Part shown: in pieces, positions 24,704 through 33,469 of the stretch
Layout: each line of letters opens with the position of its first letter
Position numbering within the stretch: position 1 is the stretch's first letter
Origin: Acidobacteriota bacterium
Lineage (GTDB): Bacteria > Acidobacteriota > Blastocatellia > Pyrinomonadales > Pyrinomonadaceae
Assembly: GCA_029557535.1 (NCBI GenBank)
Contig: JAKQII010000384.1
Coordinates: 1 to 41,862, forward strand
Length of the DNA: 41,862 nt
Reading direction: 5' to 3'
Notes under the pieces: model-generated
Seen by the model: the letters and a program-made list of their open reading frames with translations, nothing else
Database searches by the model: none
What the model was told of the DNA's origin: nothing
Position numbers and translations under genes: made by a program

Positions 24704-26137
24704 ATGTCAAAGACCCAACCGGCGCGCGGGATGCGCGATTTTTTGCCGACCGACGTCCGCAAGCGCGACCACGTCATCGGCGTCATCAAGGAAGTTTACG
24801 AATCGTATGGCTTCGAGCCGCTCGAGACGCCGTCCGTCGAGAATCTCGAAACGTTGATGGGGAAATACGGCGAGGAAGGCAATCAGCTTATTTTCAAGAT
24901 CCTCAAGCGCGGCGAAAAGCTCGACATCTCGAAGGGCGAGGCCGGACTTTCAGACCTTGCTCTGCGCTATGATCTCACCGTGCCGCTGGCACGCGTCGTC
25001 GCCAACTACCGCAACGAACTCCCGAAGTTCTTCAAGCGCTACCAGATCCAGCCGGTGTGGCGCGCCGACCGTCCCGCCCGCGGTCGCTACCGCGAGTTTT
25101 ATCAATGCGACGTCGACGCGATCGGATCGAGTTCGATGATCGTCGAGGCGGAACTGATCTCGGCTATTTGCAATGTGCTCACGAGACTTGGATTTAAGAA
25201 ATTCAGCGTATTGCTCAATCATCGAAATGTCTTGTTCGGACTCTTGGAAGTCGCGAATATTCCGCAGGAACTTCATACCGCGGCACTCGTCGCCCTCGAT
25301 AAGTTCGACAAGATTAAGGCGGAAGGAGTAGTTCGGGAGTTAGCGCAAATTGAAGGTATTAGTTCAGATTCCGTGAAGTTCTTTGAGTCGTTTTTATCGA
25401 TGATTTCCGAATCGTTCCATGCTATCGGCGAGCCGTTTTCGGGTACCGGCGATTCTGAACTTGACCGCATTCGGGGCCAGCACTCATTAAATGAGGCCTC
25501 CGTTGAGGTGCTTCGCAAATTATTGGCCGACAACGAGCGTGGCCTCGCGGGCTTGAACGAGCTTGAGACGATTGTAGAACTCACCCAAACGACCACGGCG
25601 AACGGACGCCTCAACGTCTTTCCGTACCTAGCTAGAGGCTTGTCCTATTACACCGGTGCGATCATGGAGATTGGTCTTGACGACGGGGATTTCACTTTAA
25701 GCCTCGGCGGCGGCGGACGATACGACGGCCTGATCGGGATGTTCGGAAAGGAACAGATCCCGGCGTGCGGATTTTCGCTCGGGCTTGAGCGCATCCTCGT
25801 CGTCATGGAAGAGCGCGGGATGTTTCCCGAATCACTCAATGATTCGTCGGCGGACGTCATGGTCACGGTCTGGAGCGATGAAACGGCCGCTGAGTCGATA
25901 AAGCTCGCCGCCGAGATCCGCGACGCCGGTCTGCGCGCCCTGGTTTATCCGGAAGCCGACAAGCTTGGAAAACAGTTCAAATACGCGGGCCAGATCGGCG
26001 TGAAATTCGTCTGCGTCCTCGGCGAATCGGAGATCGCCGAAGGGAATGTCACGATCAAGAACATGGAGACAGGCGAGCAGGAAACGGTAGGCAGAAACAA
26101 ACTGACTTCAAAACTGAAGAATCCGAGTAAATGGTAA
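24704..26137 (+). CDS. hisS: Histidyl-tRNA synthetase
   Basis: A 477-residue class II aminoacyl-tRNA synthetase charging tRNA-His. Class II and HisRS motifs are present: RGMRDFLP at the start, LRYDLTVPLAR (88-97), motif 2 region FKRYQIQPVWRADRPARGR (110-128), EFYQCDVDAIG, the HisRS-specific ARGLSYYTG (310-318) and motif 3 FSLGLERI. The anticodon-binding domain covers the last 100 residues. Length and motif wording resemble the eukaryote/archaea-like HisRS branch more than the 424-residue E. coli form. The stretch coding residues about 155-330 (25160-25690) uses noticeably more A/T-ending codons than the flanks. There is no Shine-Dalgarno, because the heptamer array ends four bases before the ATG. 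Confidence 0.95.
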   Translation: MSKTQPARGMRDFLPTDVRKRDHVIGVIKEVYESYGFEPLETPSVENLETLMGKYGEEGNQLIFKILKRGEKLDISKGEAGLSDLALRYDLTVPLARVVANYRNELPKFFKRYQIQPVWRADRPARGRYREFYQCDVDAIGSSSMIVEAELISAICNVLTRLGFKKFSVLLNHRNVLFGLLEVANIPQELHTAALVALDKFDKIKAEGVVRELAQIEGISSDSVKFFESFLSMISESFHAIGEPFSGTGDSELDRIRGQHSLNEASVEVLRKLLADNERGLAGLNELETIVELTQTTTANGRLNVFPYLARGLSYYTGAIMEIGLDDGDFTLSLGGGGRYDGLIGMFGKEQIPACGFSLGLERILVVMEERGMFPESLNDSSADVMVTVWSDETAAESIKLAAEIRDAGLRALVYPEADKLGKQFKYAGQIGVKFVCVLGESEIAEGNVTIKNMETGEQETVGRNKLTSKLKNPSKW

Positions 26138-26153
26138 CTTAAAGCTGAAAGCC

Positions 26154-26181
26154 TCTCCGTTCTCAGCTGTCAGTTCTCAGT
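26154..26181. repeat. Short degenerate heptamer array downstream of hisS
   Basis: Four heptamers in phase (TCTCCGT, TCTCAGC, TGTCAGT, TCTCAGT) between the hisS stop and the cupin gene start. With the array at 24619 it brackets hisS on both sides. Confidence 0.7.
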
Positions 26182-26199
26182 TATTCCGATCATAAACGC

Positions 26200-27072
26200 G
26201 TGATCATCAATTGCACCGACATTGCCGAGGAGATCGATTCGCGTCTGGCGGAAGGCTACCGGCTCGAGATGATCTTTCCCGCCGATTCGCCGCGCGTCGC
26301 CGAATTGAGCCGCGGCGATGAAACGATTCGGCTTGAGCGGATCTCGACCGCGATCGTGGACGGCGAGTGGCACGTCGGACGCGCCGGGATGGAATACCGC
26401 GATCTGATCCCGGACCGTCTCGGAGGCCGCCTGATCGCCTCGCACATCCGGATTCCGAACGGCGGTCCGATCCCCGACTATGTCCATTACCATCACGTCG
26501 ATTTTCAGATCATCTATTGCCTGGCCGGAACCGCGATGGTCGTTTATCAGGACCAAGGCGGGCCGTTCGAGTTCAGCGCGGGCGACTGTATCCTTCAGCC
26601 GCCCGGGATCAGGCACCGTGTTCTCGAATGCTCGGACGGTTTTGAGGTCTTCGAGGTTGGATCGCCGGCCGAGCATCCGACTTTCGCCGAGCATTCATTC
26701 GATCTTCCGAATTCAATTGTCGATCGGGATCGCACTTACGGCGGTCAGAGATTCGTTCATCACCGGGCCATGGACGCGGTGACGATCGAAGTGAACGGCG
26801 TGATCAAGCGGAGCACCGGGATTCGCAAGGCAAGCGCGGGCGCCGGCGACGTTTACGTTTTGTCATCCGACGCAGGATCGGAGTTTGCGGATTTTGGCGA
26901 ACCGAACGCCGCGATCGCGTTCATTTCATCGGGAACCGCGACGGTTTCGGGAAACACGTTCGAACATGGTGAAGCCGTTGTTCTCGGAGGCAACGTGCAA
27001 ATTGGACCGCATTCGCAGGTTGTCGTCGTCGAAGTCCGGGACGCGGATCAGTCGATCGGTTCAAACCCCTGA
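26200..27072 (+). CDS. Cupin-domain protein
   Basis: A 290-residue cytosolic protein with a central cupin barrel. Cupin motif 1 is around PDYVHYHHVDFQIIYCLAG (His96, His98 as likely metal ligands) and motif 2 around GDCILQPPGIRHRVLEC (His139). A second, weaker beta domain follows (IEVNGVIKRSTGIRKASAG; SGTATVSGNTFEHGEAVVLG), so it may be a bicupin. There is no signal peptide. The start is GTG 26200; no Shine-Dalgarno is seen, and a degenerate heptamer array lies 18 bases upstream. The last 25 bases overlap the converging gene at 27048. Cupins range from dioxygenases to sugar isomerases; the substrate cannot be told. Confidence 0.82.
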   Translation: MIINCTDIAEEIDSRLAEGYRLEMIFPADSPRVAELSRGDETIRLERISTAIVDGEWHVGRAGMEYRDLIPDRLGGRLIASHIRIPNGGPIPDYVHYHHVDFQIIYCLAGTAMVVYQDQGGPFEFSAGDCILQPPGIRHRVLECSDGFEVFEVGSPAEHPTFAEHSFDLPNSIVDRDRTYGGQRFVHHRAMDAVTIEVNGVIKRSTGIRKASAGAGDVYVLSSDAGSEFADFGEPNAAIAFISSGTATVSGNTFEHGEAVVLGGNVQIGPHSQVVVVEVRDADQSIGSNP

Positions 27073-27803
27073 TACGACAAATACGGGTCCGTCTCGTTAT
27101 CTTGCCGCTGGAATTTCAAACGGAATTTCAGCGATTCACCTGATCCGCAGCCGGCCGCGACGGCGTCACGAAGTTCTGCTCCGCCGGCGTCGAAGTAGAG
27201 TTCGAATTCAACCGACCGCTTCCCGTACCTGCCTTTGACAACTTTCACGACGTTGAAATCAAAAACGAAACTCTGACGGCGTTTTCCCGTCCCGAAGACT
27301 TTGACGCAGGTCGCGTCGAGCCAGACATCGTGAAATAGGAGTCCTGCGTTTCGGAACGCACTCACAAGCCGTGCGTCATTGCGCGGATCTCGTGACGGGT
27401 TCTTCGGCACGAGCGGCGGATAATCGAGTTCGAAAACGATCGACGGCGGATACTTGCGGAGTGACGCAATATCGACCGCGACACCGCGATATTCCGGTTC
27501 CGTGAAGCCGTCAAAGAACCGCCCGACGTAAATCCGATCATTCCCCGCAAACACGGCGAACGGCCTTCCCGCCTTTGGCACTGAGAAATCGCGAAGACGC
27601 CGCCCGGCATCGTAACCCAGTACGAGGCGATGCTGATCGGCATCGTAGCGAAGCACGTCGGCTTCGGTGATGAAAACAGGCTTCGGCGTGCCGTTTCCGG
27701 CCGAATCAATCAGCTCCAGTCGGAAACCCTGTGCGGAGGCATTAGCGGACATCGCAAGCGACGATGCGGCGGCGAAAGCGATCAGGATCAACTTCACTGA
27801 CAT
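27048..27803 (-). CDS. Secreted hypothetical protein (251 aa)
   Basis: An exported protein with a clear signal peptide (KLILIAFAAASSLAMSANAS, then AQG) and a beta-rich mature part (VFITEADVLRYDADQHRLVL, IYVGRFFDGFTEPEYRGVAV, SFVFDFNVVKVVKGRYGKRS). It has two cysteines (in DATCVKVFG and AAGCGSGE) that could form a disulfide. No family recognised. Its 3' end overlaps the converging cupin gene by 25 bases. It may be transcribed with the upstream minus-strand gene at 28355, 36 bases away. Confidence 0.65.
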   Translation of the reverse strand: MSVKLILIAFAAASSLAMSANASAQGFRLELIDSAGNGTPKPVFITEADVLRYDADQHRLVLGYDAGRRLRDFSVPKAGRPFAVFAGNDRIYVGRFFDGFTEPEYRGVAVDIASLRKYPPSIVFELDYPPLVPKNPSRDPRNDARLVSAFRNAGLLFHDVWLDATCVKVFGTGKRRQSFVFDFNVVKVVKGRYGKRSVEFELYFDAGGAELRDAVAAGCGSGESLKFRLKFQRQDNETDPYLSYQGFEPID

Positions 27804-27839
27804 GCATTTAGAACGACGACAACCTTCGGATTTGCGGCA

Positions 27840-28355
27840 TCAAATCGCCCCGACCGAGCGTAGATACTGTTCGTCAAGCTCTTTGATTCGCGGGACGAAC
27901 ATTTCGCCGAATTCCTTTGCCAGAATCGGGTCGTTTCCAAGCTTCGCGACCCAGTCGGTCGAGATCTGGCTCCACTTCGACGCATCGATACCGAACCGCT
28001 CATACATCGGCTCGAACGGTACCGGCCGGAGGATCTCGCCCTTCAGATCGGTGTTGATCATCGCGAGCATCTCGCAATAATCTTCCATCGATGCCGTTGC
28101 ACGCGGGCCGCCGTATTTCGACAGCGCTGCCTGATAGAGCGGCATATAGGCCAGTGCGACTGTGGCCGCATGATTCGGATCGTACATCCGCGCGTTCCAA
28201 CCGTTCATCGCGGCCTCCCAAGTCTGCCGGTCGACGCCGTTTTCGACGGCGATCTGCGCGCAGATTTCCAAATCCCCGCCGCAGTTTGCCATCATGGCGC
28301 ACAGTTCGGCGTAACGTTCGAGCGATATTCCCGCGATCGGTTCAAGTGAATTCAT
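27840..28355 (-). CDS. Hypothetical cytosolic protein (171 aa)
   Basis: A mostly helical 171-residue protein opening with EPIAGISLERYAELCAMMAN and containing repeated aromatic-rich helices (WEAAMNGWNARMYDP, ALAYMPLYQAALSKYGG, SMEDYCEMLAMINTD). No signal peptide or catalytic motif. It may belong to a DUF found in several Gram-negative groups (a faint resemblance to DUF6620), but the match is from memory and weak. The ATG at 28355 is eight bases from an inverted heptamer array, with no clear Shine-Dalgarno. Function unknown. Confidence 0.65.
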   Translation of the reverse strand: MNSLEPIAGISLERYAELCAMMANCGGDLEICAQIAVENGVDRQTWEAAMNGWNARMYDPNHAATVALAYMPLYQAALSKYGGPRATASMEDYCEMLAMINTDLKGEILRPVPFEPMYERFGIDASKWSQISTDWVAKLGNDPILAKEFGEMFVPRIKELDEQYLRSVGAI

Positions 28356-28363
28356 AGTTTCAA

Positions 28364-28433
28364 TTCGGATTCCGGATTTCGGATCTCGGATTTTGAATGC
28401 GGCGATTCCAACATCCGAAATCCGAAATCCGAA
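28364..28433. repeat. Inverted heptamer array (TTCGGAT / ATCCGAA)
   Basis: The left arm 28364-28391 is four heptamers (TTCGGAT, TCCGGAT, TTCGGAT, CTCGGAT). The right arm 28413-28433 is three perfect ATCCGAA, the exact reverse complement. The spacer is 21 bases. The array fills almost all of the 82-base gap between the propeller gene stop (28438) and the next gene start (28355). Transcription from the propeller gene would produce a stem of about 21 base pairs. Confidence 0.93.
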
Positions 28434-28437
28434 ATGC

Positions 28438-31400
28438 CTAGTTGCTCCCTTCGACCGCGAGCTTCAGCGGATGACGTCCGTATTTCACGACCGTGAATCG
28501 GATCGCCACGACCACGGATTGCCCGGGCAGCAGCGGATTCGCCGGCGTCACCGAATCGACGCTCAGCGTGCTGTTGATCCCGCCGCCGTTGGGCTGCAAG
28601 CGTTCCGCGGCAAGCGTTGACCCTTTGATCAACGTTCCTTCGTCGGGCGACGTGGCAATCCGAAAGTCGGGATGGGACGAGTAGCGCCGCTGCAGCTCGC
28701 TTCCCGCGGTCGGAAAGCTGATCGCGCGAAGGCGCAGGGCGATGAGCGATCCGCCCGTGTTGTTCACGATGGTCCGGTACACCGTCAGAGTGCCCTGCGG
28801 TCCATTGGGAACCGGGGTAGGATCATAGGTCTCAATGCCGTAGTCGGTCAGCGACGTCTGTGCGGGGGAGAAAAGACGCAGACTCTCGGAAGTCTCCGGG
28901 GCCGGCGCACCGAGGACCGAATAGATCTTCGACCCGCCGGAAGAATAGCTTGCCGCGTGATTGTCGACGAGAAGGAAATCCGCGCGGTTGTTTCCTGCGT
29001 CCTCGAGTCCGTCAGCAGCAAATTTGCGGACATAGCTCCATTCGGAATTCGAGTTCTCAAGCGCCGGCAGCGGTTTGCCCTCATACCAGTTCGAACCCTC
29101 AAATCCGACCGCGTCGACGACATTTGCGACCGTGAATTCCGTTGGGTTTGACGTCTTCATCAGAACAAGGCTCGCGTTGTCCGGAATGTCGGTCGTGAAC
29201 GTCCCGTCGCCGACCGCAGTCACGGAGCCGCGGCCCGTCGGGTAGTCGATAATCGAAAAACCTCCGAACGGATCGTTGTTCGTCAGAAGATAATGACCCC
29301 GCGCGCCGATCGTCACTTGATTCGGTATCGTCGCGACCGCCGACAGCGTATTGCCGGTCGATGCCGCGAGCACCAACCCCGGCGAACCGTCGGATGTCTG
29401 GACCGTGACGTCGAAGTCGTTGGGATTGAACAGTTTGACGTACTCGTCCTTGGCGCCGAGCCGTCCGCGTTCGCGAAACTCGCTTATCAACAGACTGCCG
29501 GCTGAAACGTCCTCGTCGAGGATCTTAACCGACGCGACCGCGTGACCCGGATCGATGTCCGAATTGTTCGTCGGATTGCTGATCGCGACCGTGAACGACT
29601 CCTTCGGTTCCAGAACGCCGTCGTTGACGATCGGGATCGAGACGGTCTTCGAGGTTTCGAGCGCGTTGAACGAGACGACGCCGGTCGTCGGCGCGTAGTC
29701 CTGACCGGCCTGAGCGGAGCCCTCAACCGTTGTGAAATCGACTGTTACCGGATCGGTGGTCTGGATCTGGCCGACGCGATTGATGGTCACGTTGACCGAT
29801 CCGCCGTTTTCGGCCTTGTTGTAGGAGATGTTCTCGAAACGCAACGTTCCTCCGGTTCCGCCCGTCGGGGTGCCGACCGACGCGACAAATATGAGTTCAC
29901 GGTTCGCGGCCAGCGCGGCAATGTTCCAAACGGCCGGATTCATCGAGTAACCGGGACGCGTTGCGCTCACCGCATGCGGTTCGCCCGGAACCGTGTCGAG
30001 GAATCCGAAACGTCCGTCCGAACCTGTCAATACCGTGCCCGAAACCTGTCCCGAGAGCGCGACCATAACGTTTGACAACGGATTTCCCGTGGTTGAGTCA
30101 ATTACTTTTCCGCCGATGGCGAAATCGCCGAACTTCGTGACGAACGCGTCATTCGATCCGCCATTCAACGTCTGAAACGCGTCCGGCGTGACCGGGTACA
30201 TGACGCCCGCGGCAACCGTTCTTCCGGCCAGGTAAATATTCCCGACGGTGTCCAAGGCAATGTCGTTCGCGTCGTCGGTCCCGCCCCCTCCGACATACGT
30301 TGAATACGCGATCGCGTTCGCGTTTTGATTGATGACAGAAAGGAAAACATCATTGCTTCCGTTCTGCGTCGTGTCGTAAGCCCCCACGGTCATCGGAAAA
30401 TCGCCGCCGAAGTTGCTGCCCGTAACGTACGCAAAACCAAACCTGTCGACCGCGATCGCATTCGGCACTTCGGATTGCGTTCCGCCAAGATAGGTCGAAT
30501 AGACCAGCGTTGAGCCGTCGCTGCCAAACTTGCAGATCCCGGTCTCGGTGCTCCCCGCGACGGTTGTGTCGAAGACGCCGGCAGTCGTTGGAAAGCCGGC
30601 GGTAACGCTCCCGGTCACATAAACTGCCCCCGCTTGATCGATCGCGATTCCGGCGCCGTTGTCAATGCCGGCTCCGCCGATGAGGGTCGACCAAACGAGT
30701 CCTGAGCCGGCCGCGTTGATCTTTGTCACGAAAAAGTCGGTCAAACCGTTGTGAGTCGTGTCGTACGCTCCTACGGTCGTCGGGAAATCCGTGACATCGT
30801 CGGTCGTGCTCCCGCCGACGACCACCTCGCCGGCGCCGTTGACGGCAATGGAACGTCCGTTGTCGATCGAACTTCCGCCGAGGAAGGTCGAGTAAACCAG
30901 CGCCGTTCCGGCGGGATTGATCTTGGTGACGGCGACGTCGTCCGAACCGTTCTGAGTCGTATCGAACGCGCCGGGCGTGGTCGGATAATCGACGACCGCA
31001 TCCTGCGTCCGAACGACCACGTAGGCATTCCCCGCCGGGTCGATCGCCAGGTCTTGTGCGTAATCGAGCTGTGCGGTGCCGACATATGTCGAATAGACAA
31101 GCCCCGAGCCGGCGGCGTTCAGCTTCGTGATGAAGACGTCGTTGCCGCCGTTGAAAGATTCGTCAAAGGCGCCGACCGTGACCGGAAATCCGGAGCTCGC
31201 CGATCCGGCAACGTAGATGTTGCCGTCGGCATCGACCGCGAGGCCGAGTGCCTCGTCGAAAAATGTTCCGCCGAGGTAGGTCGAAAACACCAGGCCCGTA
31301 CCGCTTGAATTCAGCTTCGCGACAAATGCGTCCGACGACCCGTTCTGGGACGTGTCGAACGTGCCCGACGTCGTCGGGAACGAGATCGAGTCCGTCCTTC

Positions 31401-32292
31401 CGACGACGTACGTGTTGCCGTTGGCGTCGACGGCGACGTCATTCGCGATGTCGTCGGCGAACGATCCGAGCAGCGTTGAGAACGCCATGTTGTTTGTCAG
31501 GATCGTCGGATCGATGGTCAGCGGGAGCGAGCGGTCGTAATCGCCTAGCAAGAACCTGACGCGGTCGCCGACAACTTCGAACGAACTTGCCACTTCCGAG
31601 CGAATTCCGTCGCGTTCCTGATATGTCACGGGTTTCTGCTGCGTAACCGTTCCCGCCGACGTGTGAATGTTAAGATCGCCGCCGGCACCGACCTCGAGTT
31701 TGTCGGCGCCGTCGAAGGCGAGCTCGATCTGCCCGGGATCGGCACCGGCGGAAACGACGAAATCGTAACGCGTCGCGCCGCCCTCGAGTCCATGCCAGAC
31801 CATCCCGATCCCTTCGTAGACCTCGTCATATGCAACACGCGAAAAGTTCGGTATGTCGGTCCGCCATTGGCTCGACTCTCCACGGAAATAGTTGGTTCTC
31901 TGCTCGACGGGCTGGGTGCCGGAGAACGTCGATCGGGGATTCGCACCGATGAATTTCATGCGCAGCGCGAACGCTTTCGACGCCTGCGTCTTACGGTCGT
32001 ATTCCATCTGATCGATCGGACCTTCGGGTACCTGATTGACCGGAAGGACGTAAACCGCCTCGTCAGCCGTCAGGAAAACGGTAGATCCGCCGGCTCGCGC
32101 GAAGAATCGCACGGCGGACGGCAATTGGCCGCGATTTTCCTCGAATACGGTCAAGTTCGGCGAAGCTTCTGATCGCTCGGTTGCTAATTGGGGAATCCCC
32201 GGGGCGGCCGGCGCGGCGGCTGCCGGCAGTCCGCAGACGCCGATGGACAGGATCAAACAGATCGATAGCAGACGTTGGCTCGTTTTCTTCAT
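28438..32292 (-). CDS. Giant secreted SBBP beta-propeller / CarboxypepD-reg / Calx-beta protein
   Basis: A 1284-residue exported protein. The start ATG 32292 (MKKTSQRLLSICLILSIGVC) has GGAG ten bases upstream; an ATG nine bases earlier is an alternative. After the signal peptide come: an SBBP-associated N-terminal domain (FEENRGQLPSAVRFFARAGG to about 265); seven SBBP repeats (each opening F/Y/W-ST-x-L/V-G near residues 271, 336, 401, 467, 534, 598 and 663), a full seven-bladed propeller; a CarboxypepD-reg-like domain (GKVIDSTTGNPLSNVMVALS); a Calx-beta domain (VDFTTVEGSAQAGQDYAPTT, DED end); a lamin-tail-like segment (LLISEFRERGRLGAKDEYVK); and an uncharacterised C-terminal domain. The role is probably adhesion or surface binding. 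It lies downstream of a two-component system on the same strand, after a 430-base gap. Confidence 0.88.
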   Translation of the reverse strand: MKKTSQRLLSICLILSIGVCGLPAAAAPAAPGIPQLATERSEASPNLTVFEENRGQLPSAVRFFARAGGSTVFLTADEAVYVLPVNQVPEGPIDQMEYDRKTQASKAFALRMKFIGANPRSTFSGTQPVEQRTNYFRGESSQWRTDIPNFSRVAYDEVYEGIGMVWHGLEGGATRYDFVVSAGADPGQIELAFDGADKLEVGAGGDLNIHTSAGTVTQQKPVTYQERDGIRSEVASSFEVVGDRVRFLLGDYDRSLPLTIDPTILTNNMAFSTLLGSFADDIANDVAVDANGNTYVVGRTDSISFPTTSGTFDTSQNGSSDAFVAKLNSSGTGLVFSTYLGGTFFDEALGLAVDADGNIYVAGSASSGFPVTVGAFDESFNGGNDVFITKLNAAGSGLVYSTYVGTAQLDYAQDLAIDPAGNAYVVVRTQDAVVDYPTTPGAFDTTQNGSDDVAVTKINPAGTALVYSTFLGGSSIDNGRSIAVNGAGEVVVGGSTTDDVTDFPTTVGAYDTTHNGLTDFFVTKINAAGSGLVWSTLIGGAGIDNGAGIAIDQAGAVYVTGSVTAGFPTTAGVFDTTVAGSTETGICKFGSDGSTLVYSTYLGGTQSEVPNAIAVDRFGFAYVTGSNFGGDFPMTVGAYDTTQNGSNDVFLSVINQNANAIAYSTYVGGGGTDDANDIALDTVGNIYLAGRTVAAGVMYPVTPDAFQTLNGGSNDAFVTKFGDFAIGGKVIDSTTGNPLSNVMVALSGQVSGTVLTGSDGRFGFLDTVPGEPHAVSATRPGYSMNPAVWNIAALAANRELIFVASVGTPTGGTGGTLRFENISYNKAENGGSVNVTINRVGQIQTTDPVTVDFTTVEGSAQAGQDYAPTTGVVSFNALETSKTVSIPIVNDGVLEPKESFTVAISNPTNNSDIDPGHAVASVKILDEDVSAGSLLISEFRERGRLGAKDEYVKLFNPNDFDVTVQTSDGSPGLVLAASTGNTLSAVATIPNQVTIGARGHYLLTNNDPFGGFSIIDYPTGRGSVTAVGDGTFTTDIPDNASLVLMKTSNPTEFTVANVVDAVGFEGSNWYEGKPLPALENSNSEWSYVRKFAADGLEDAGNNRADFLLVDNHAASYSSGGSKIYSVLGAPAPETSESLRLFSPAQTSLTDYGIETYDPTPVPNGPQGTLTVYRTIVNNTGGSLIALRLRAISFPTAGSELQRRYSSHPDFRIATSPDEGTLIKGSTLAAERLQPNGGGINSTLSVDSVTPANPLLPGQSVVVAIRFTVVKYGRHPLKLAVEGSN

Positions 32293-32427
32293 TTTTTGCA
32301 TGCTCCGGCAATTGAGTTTCGGGAGAGCTCGACGCAAGTCGAATAGAATCTAATGGATAACGAGCCTTGAAACGCCACCCGTATGGGTAGGAAGCCGAAA
32401 ACCGCACGATCGGATCTTTCGATCCCG

Positions 32428-32629
32428 GATTGTGCGCTAAAGATCTTTGCCAGCGAAATTGGCGAAAAGCGCGAACGTTTCTTCGGTTGTTTGTCGGTAT
32501 GCAAAAGCGTTGCCGTCTGCGATTCCGGAAATTGCAAAGAAGCGGGCGATCAAGACATCAAGCACCCACCGAGGTCTTGAGGGACGGTCATTTTTCGAGT
32601 GTTTAGCTGGACGCAAATCCTATTGCGTA
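32428..32629 (+). repeat. Dispersed intergenic repeat, copy B
   Basis: Homologous, in the opposite orientation, to 14780-15009. Shared exact blocks of 19, 15 and 13 bases occur in the same order. The 9-mer run of copy A is reduced here to about one unit (32594-32607). Short open frames in both copies translate to a similar phrase (GC-SVCKSV-C-SG), reflecting DNA homology; neither has a ribosome-binding site. The rest of the 433-base gap (32293-32725) between the regulator and propeller genes holds nothing else recognised. Confidence 0.85.
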
Positions 32630-32725
32630 ATCCCGGTCGTTCGGAAGCCTCTTGATCCGGATCGGGGCGCGGATCGGCCACGACCGTGAATCATGTCGGG
32701 CCACGCCACGAATCGGGTCGTCGGG

Positions 32726-33388
32726 TTAAATGATCCGGTTCTGAAGAGCCTTTGCGACAGCTTCGGACTTTGAATGGACCTGGAGTTTCTCGTAGATGTG
32801 CCGCATGTGGAACTTGATGGTGTTGTAGCTCACTCCGAGTTCCTCGGCTGCGGTCGTGTAGTTGTGACCTTCGACGAGGAGCTTCAGGAGCCTTGTTTCA
32901 TGCGGTGTAAGGTCATAATCGACCTTTTCAGGCGGACGGACCTCCCGGAAGAGCATGATCACGCGGGAAGCGACCTCGGGCGACATCGGCGCGCCGCCCG
33001 AAACGGCCTCCCGGATGTTCTCGATGATCTTCGCAGGCGAGGTGCGCTTGAGCAGGTATCCGCTTGCACCTGCGCAAAGCGCATCGAAGATTCGCTCGTC
33101 GTCGTCGTAGACTGTGAGCATCAGGACGGTCATGTCAGGAAACTGCTGTTTCAGAATTCCGATCCCTTCGATCCCGTTCATTCCGGGAAGCCCGATATCG
33201 GACAACAGAACATCGGGAACATTGCCCTTGATCCGAGGGATCGCTTCTTCCATTGATCGGTAACTGCCCGCGCAGTTGAATCCCTCGGTAAAATTGATCA
33301 GCGTCGCAAGACCCTCCCGAATGTCGCGGATGTCCTCAACGATCGCCGTCTTGATGACTTTTGTCTGTGATTGTTCCACTCGGTTCAA
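32726..33388 (-). CDS. LuxR/NarL-family response regulator
   Basis: A 220-residue two-component regulator. The receiver domain (about 12-130) has the acidic pair in IVEDIRD, the phospho-acceptor Asp64 in LLSDIGLPGMNG, the switch Thr in LMLTVYDDDE and Lys in YLLKRTSP. The C-terminal LuxR helix-turn-helix (about 155-215) reads LTPHETRLLKLLVEGHNYTT, then AAEELGVSYNTIKFHMRHIY. Start is uncertain: TTG 33388 or GTG 33379, neither with a good Shine-Dalgarno. It follows the sensor kinase gene on the same strand (81-base gap), and the pair surely works together. The target promoter is unknown; the propeller gene downstream is one candidate. Confidence 0.93.
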   Translation of the reverse strand: MNRVEQSQTKVIKTAIVEDIRDIREGLATLINFTEGFNCAGSYRSMEEAIPRIKGNVPDVLLSDIGLPGMNGIEGIGILKQQFPDMTVLMLTVYDDDERIFDALCAGASGYLLKRTSPAKIIENIREAVSGGAPMSPEVASRVIMLFREVRPPEKVDYDLTPHETRLLKLLVEGHNYTTAAEELGVSYNTIKFHMRHIYEKLQVHSKSEAVAKALQNRII

Positions 33389-33469
33389 CTATAGCAGTTC
33401 GACGCCAGCCAATATCACCACCCGCTTGGGTGGCAAGCTCGGGGATCGTTTCGGAATTCGCCGAAAGAC

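Noticed and set aside
32383-32580. Small frames in the dispersed repeat sharing a 'GC-SVCKSV-C-SG' phrase with 14837-15220
   Set aside because: The similarity is explained by DNA homology of the repeat. There are no ribosome-binding sites, frames differ in length and ends, and more than one frame shows similarity, as expected for non-coding homologues.
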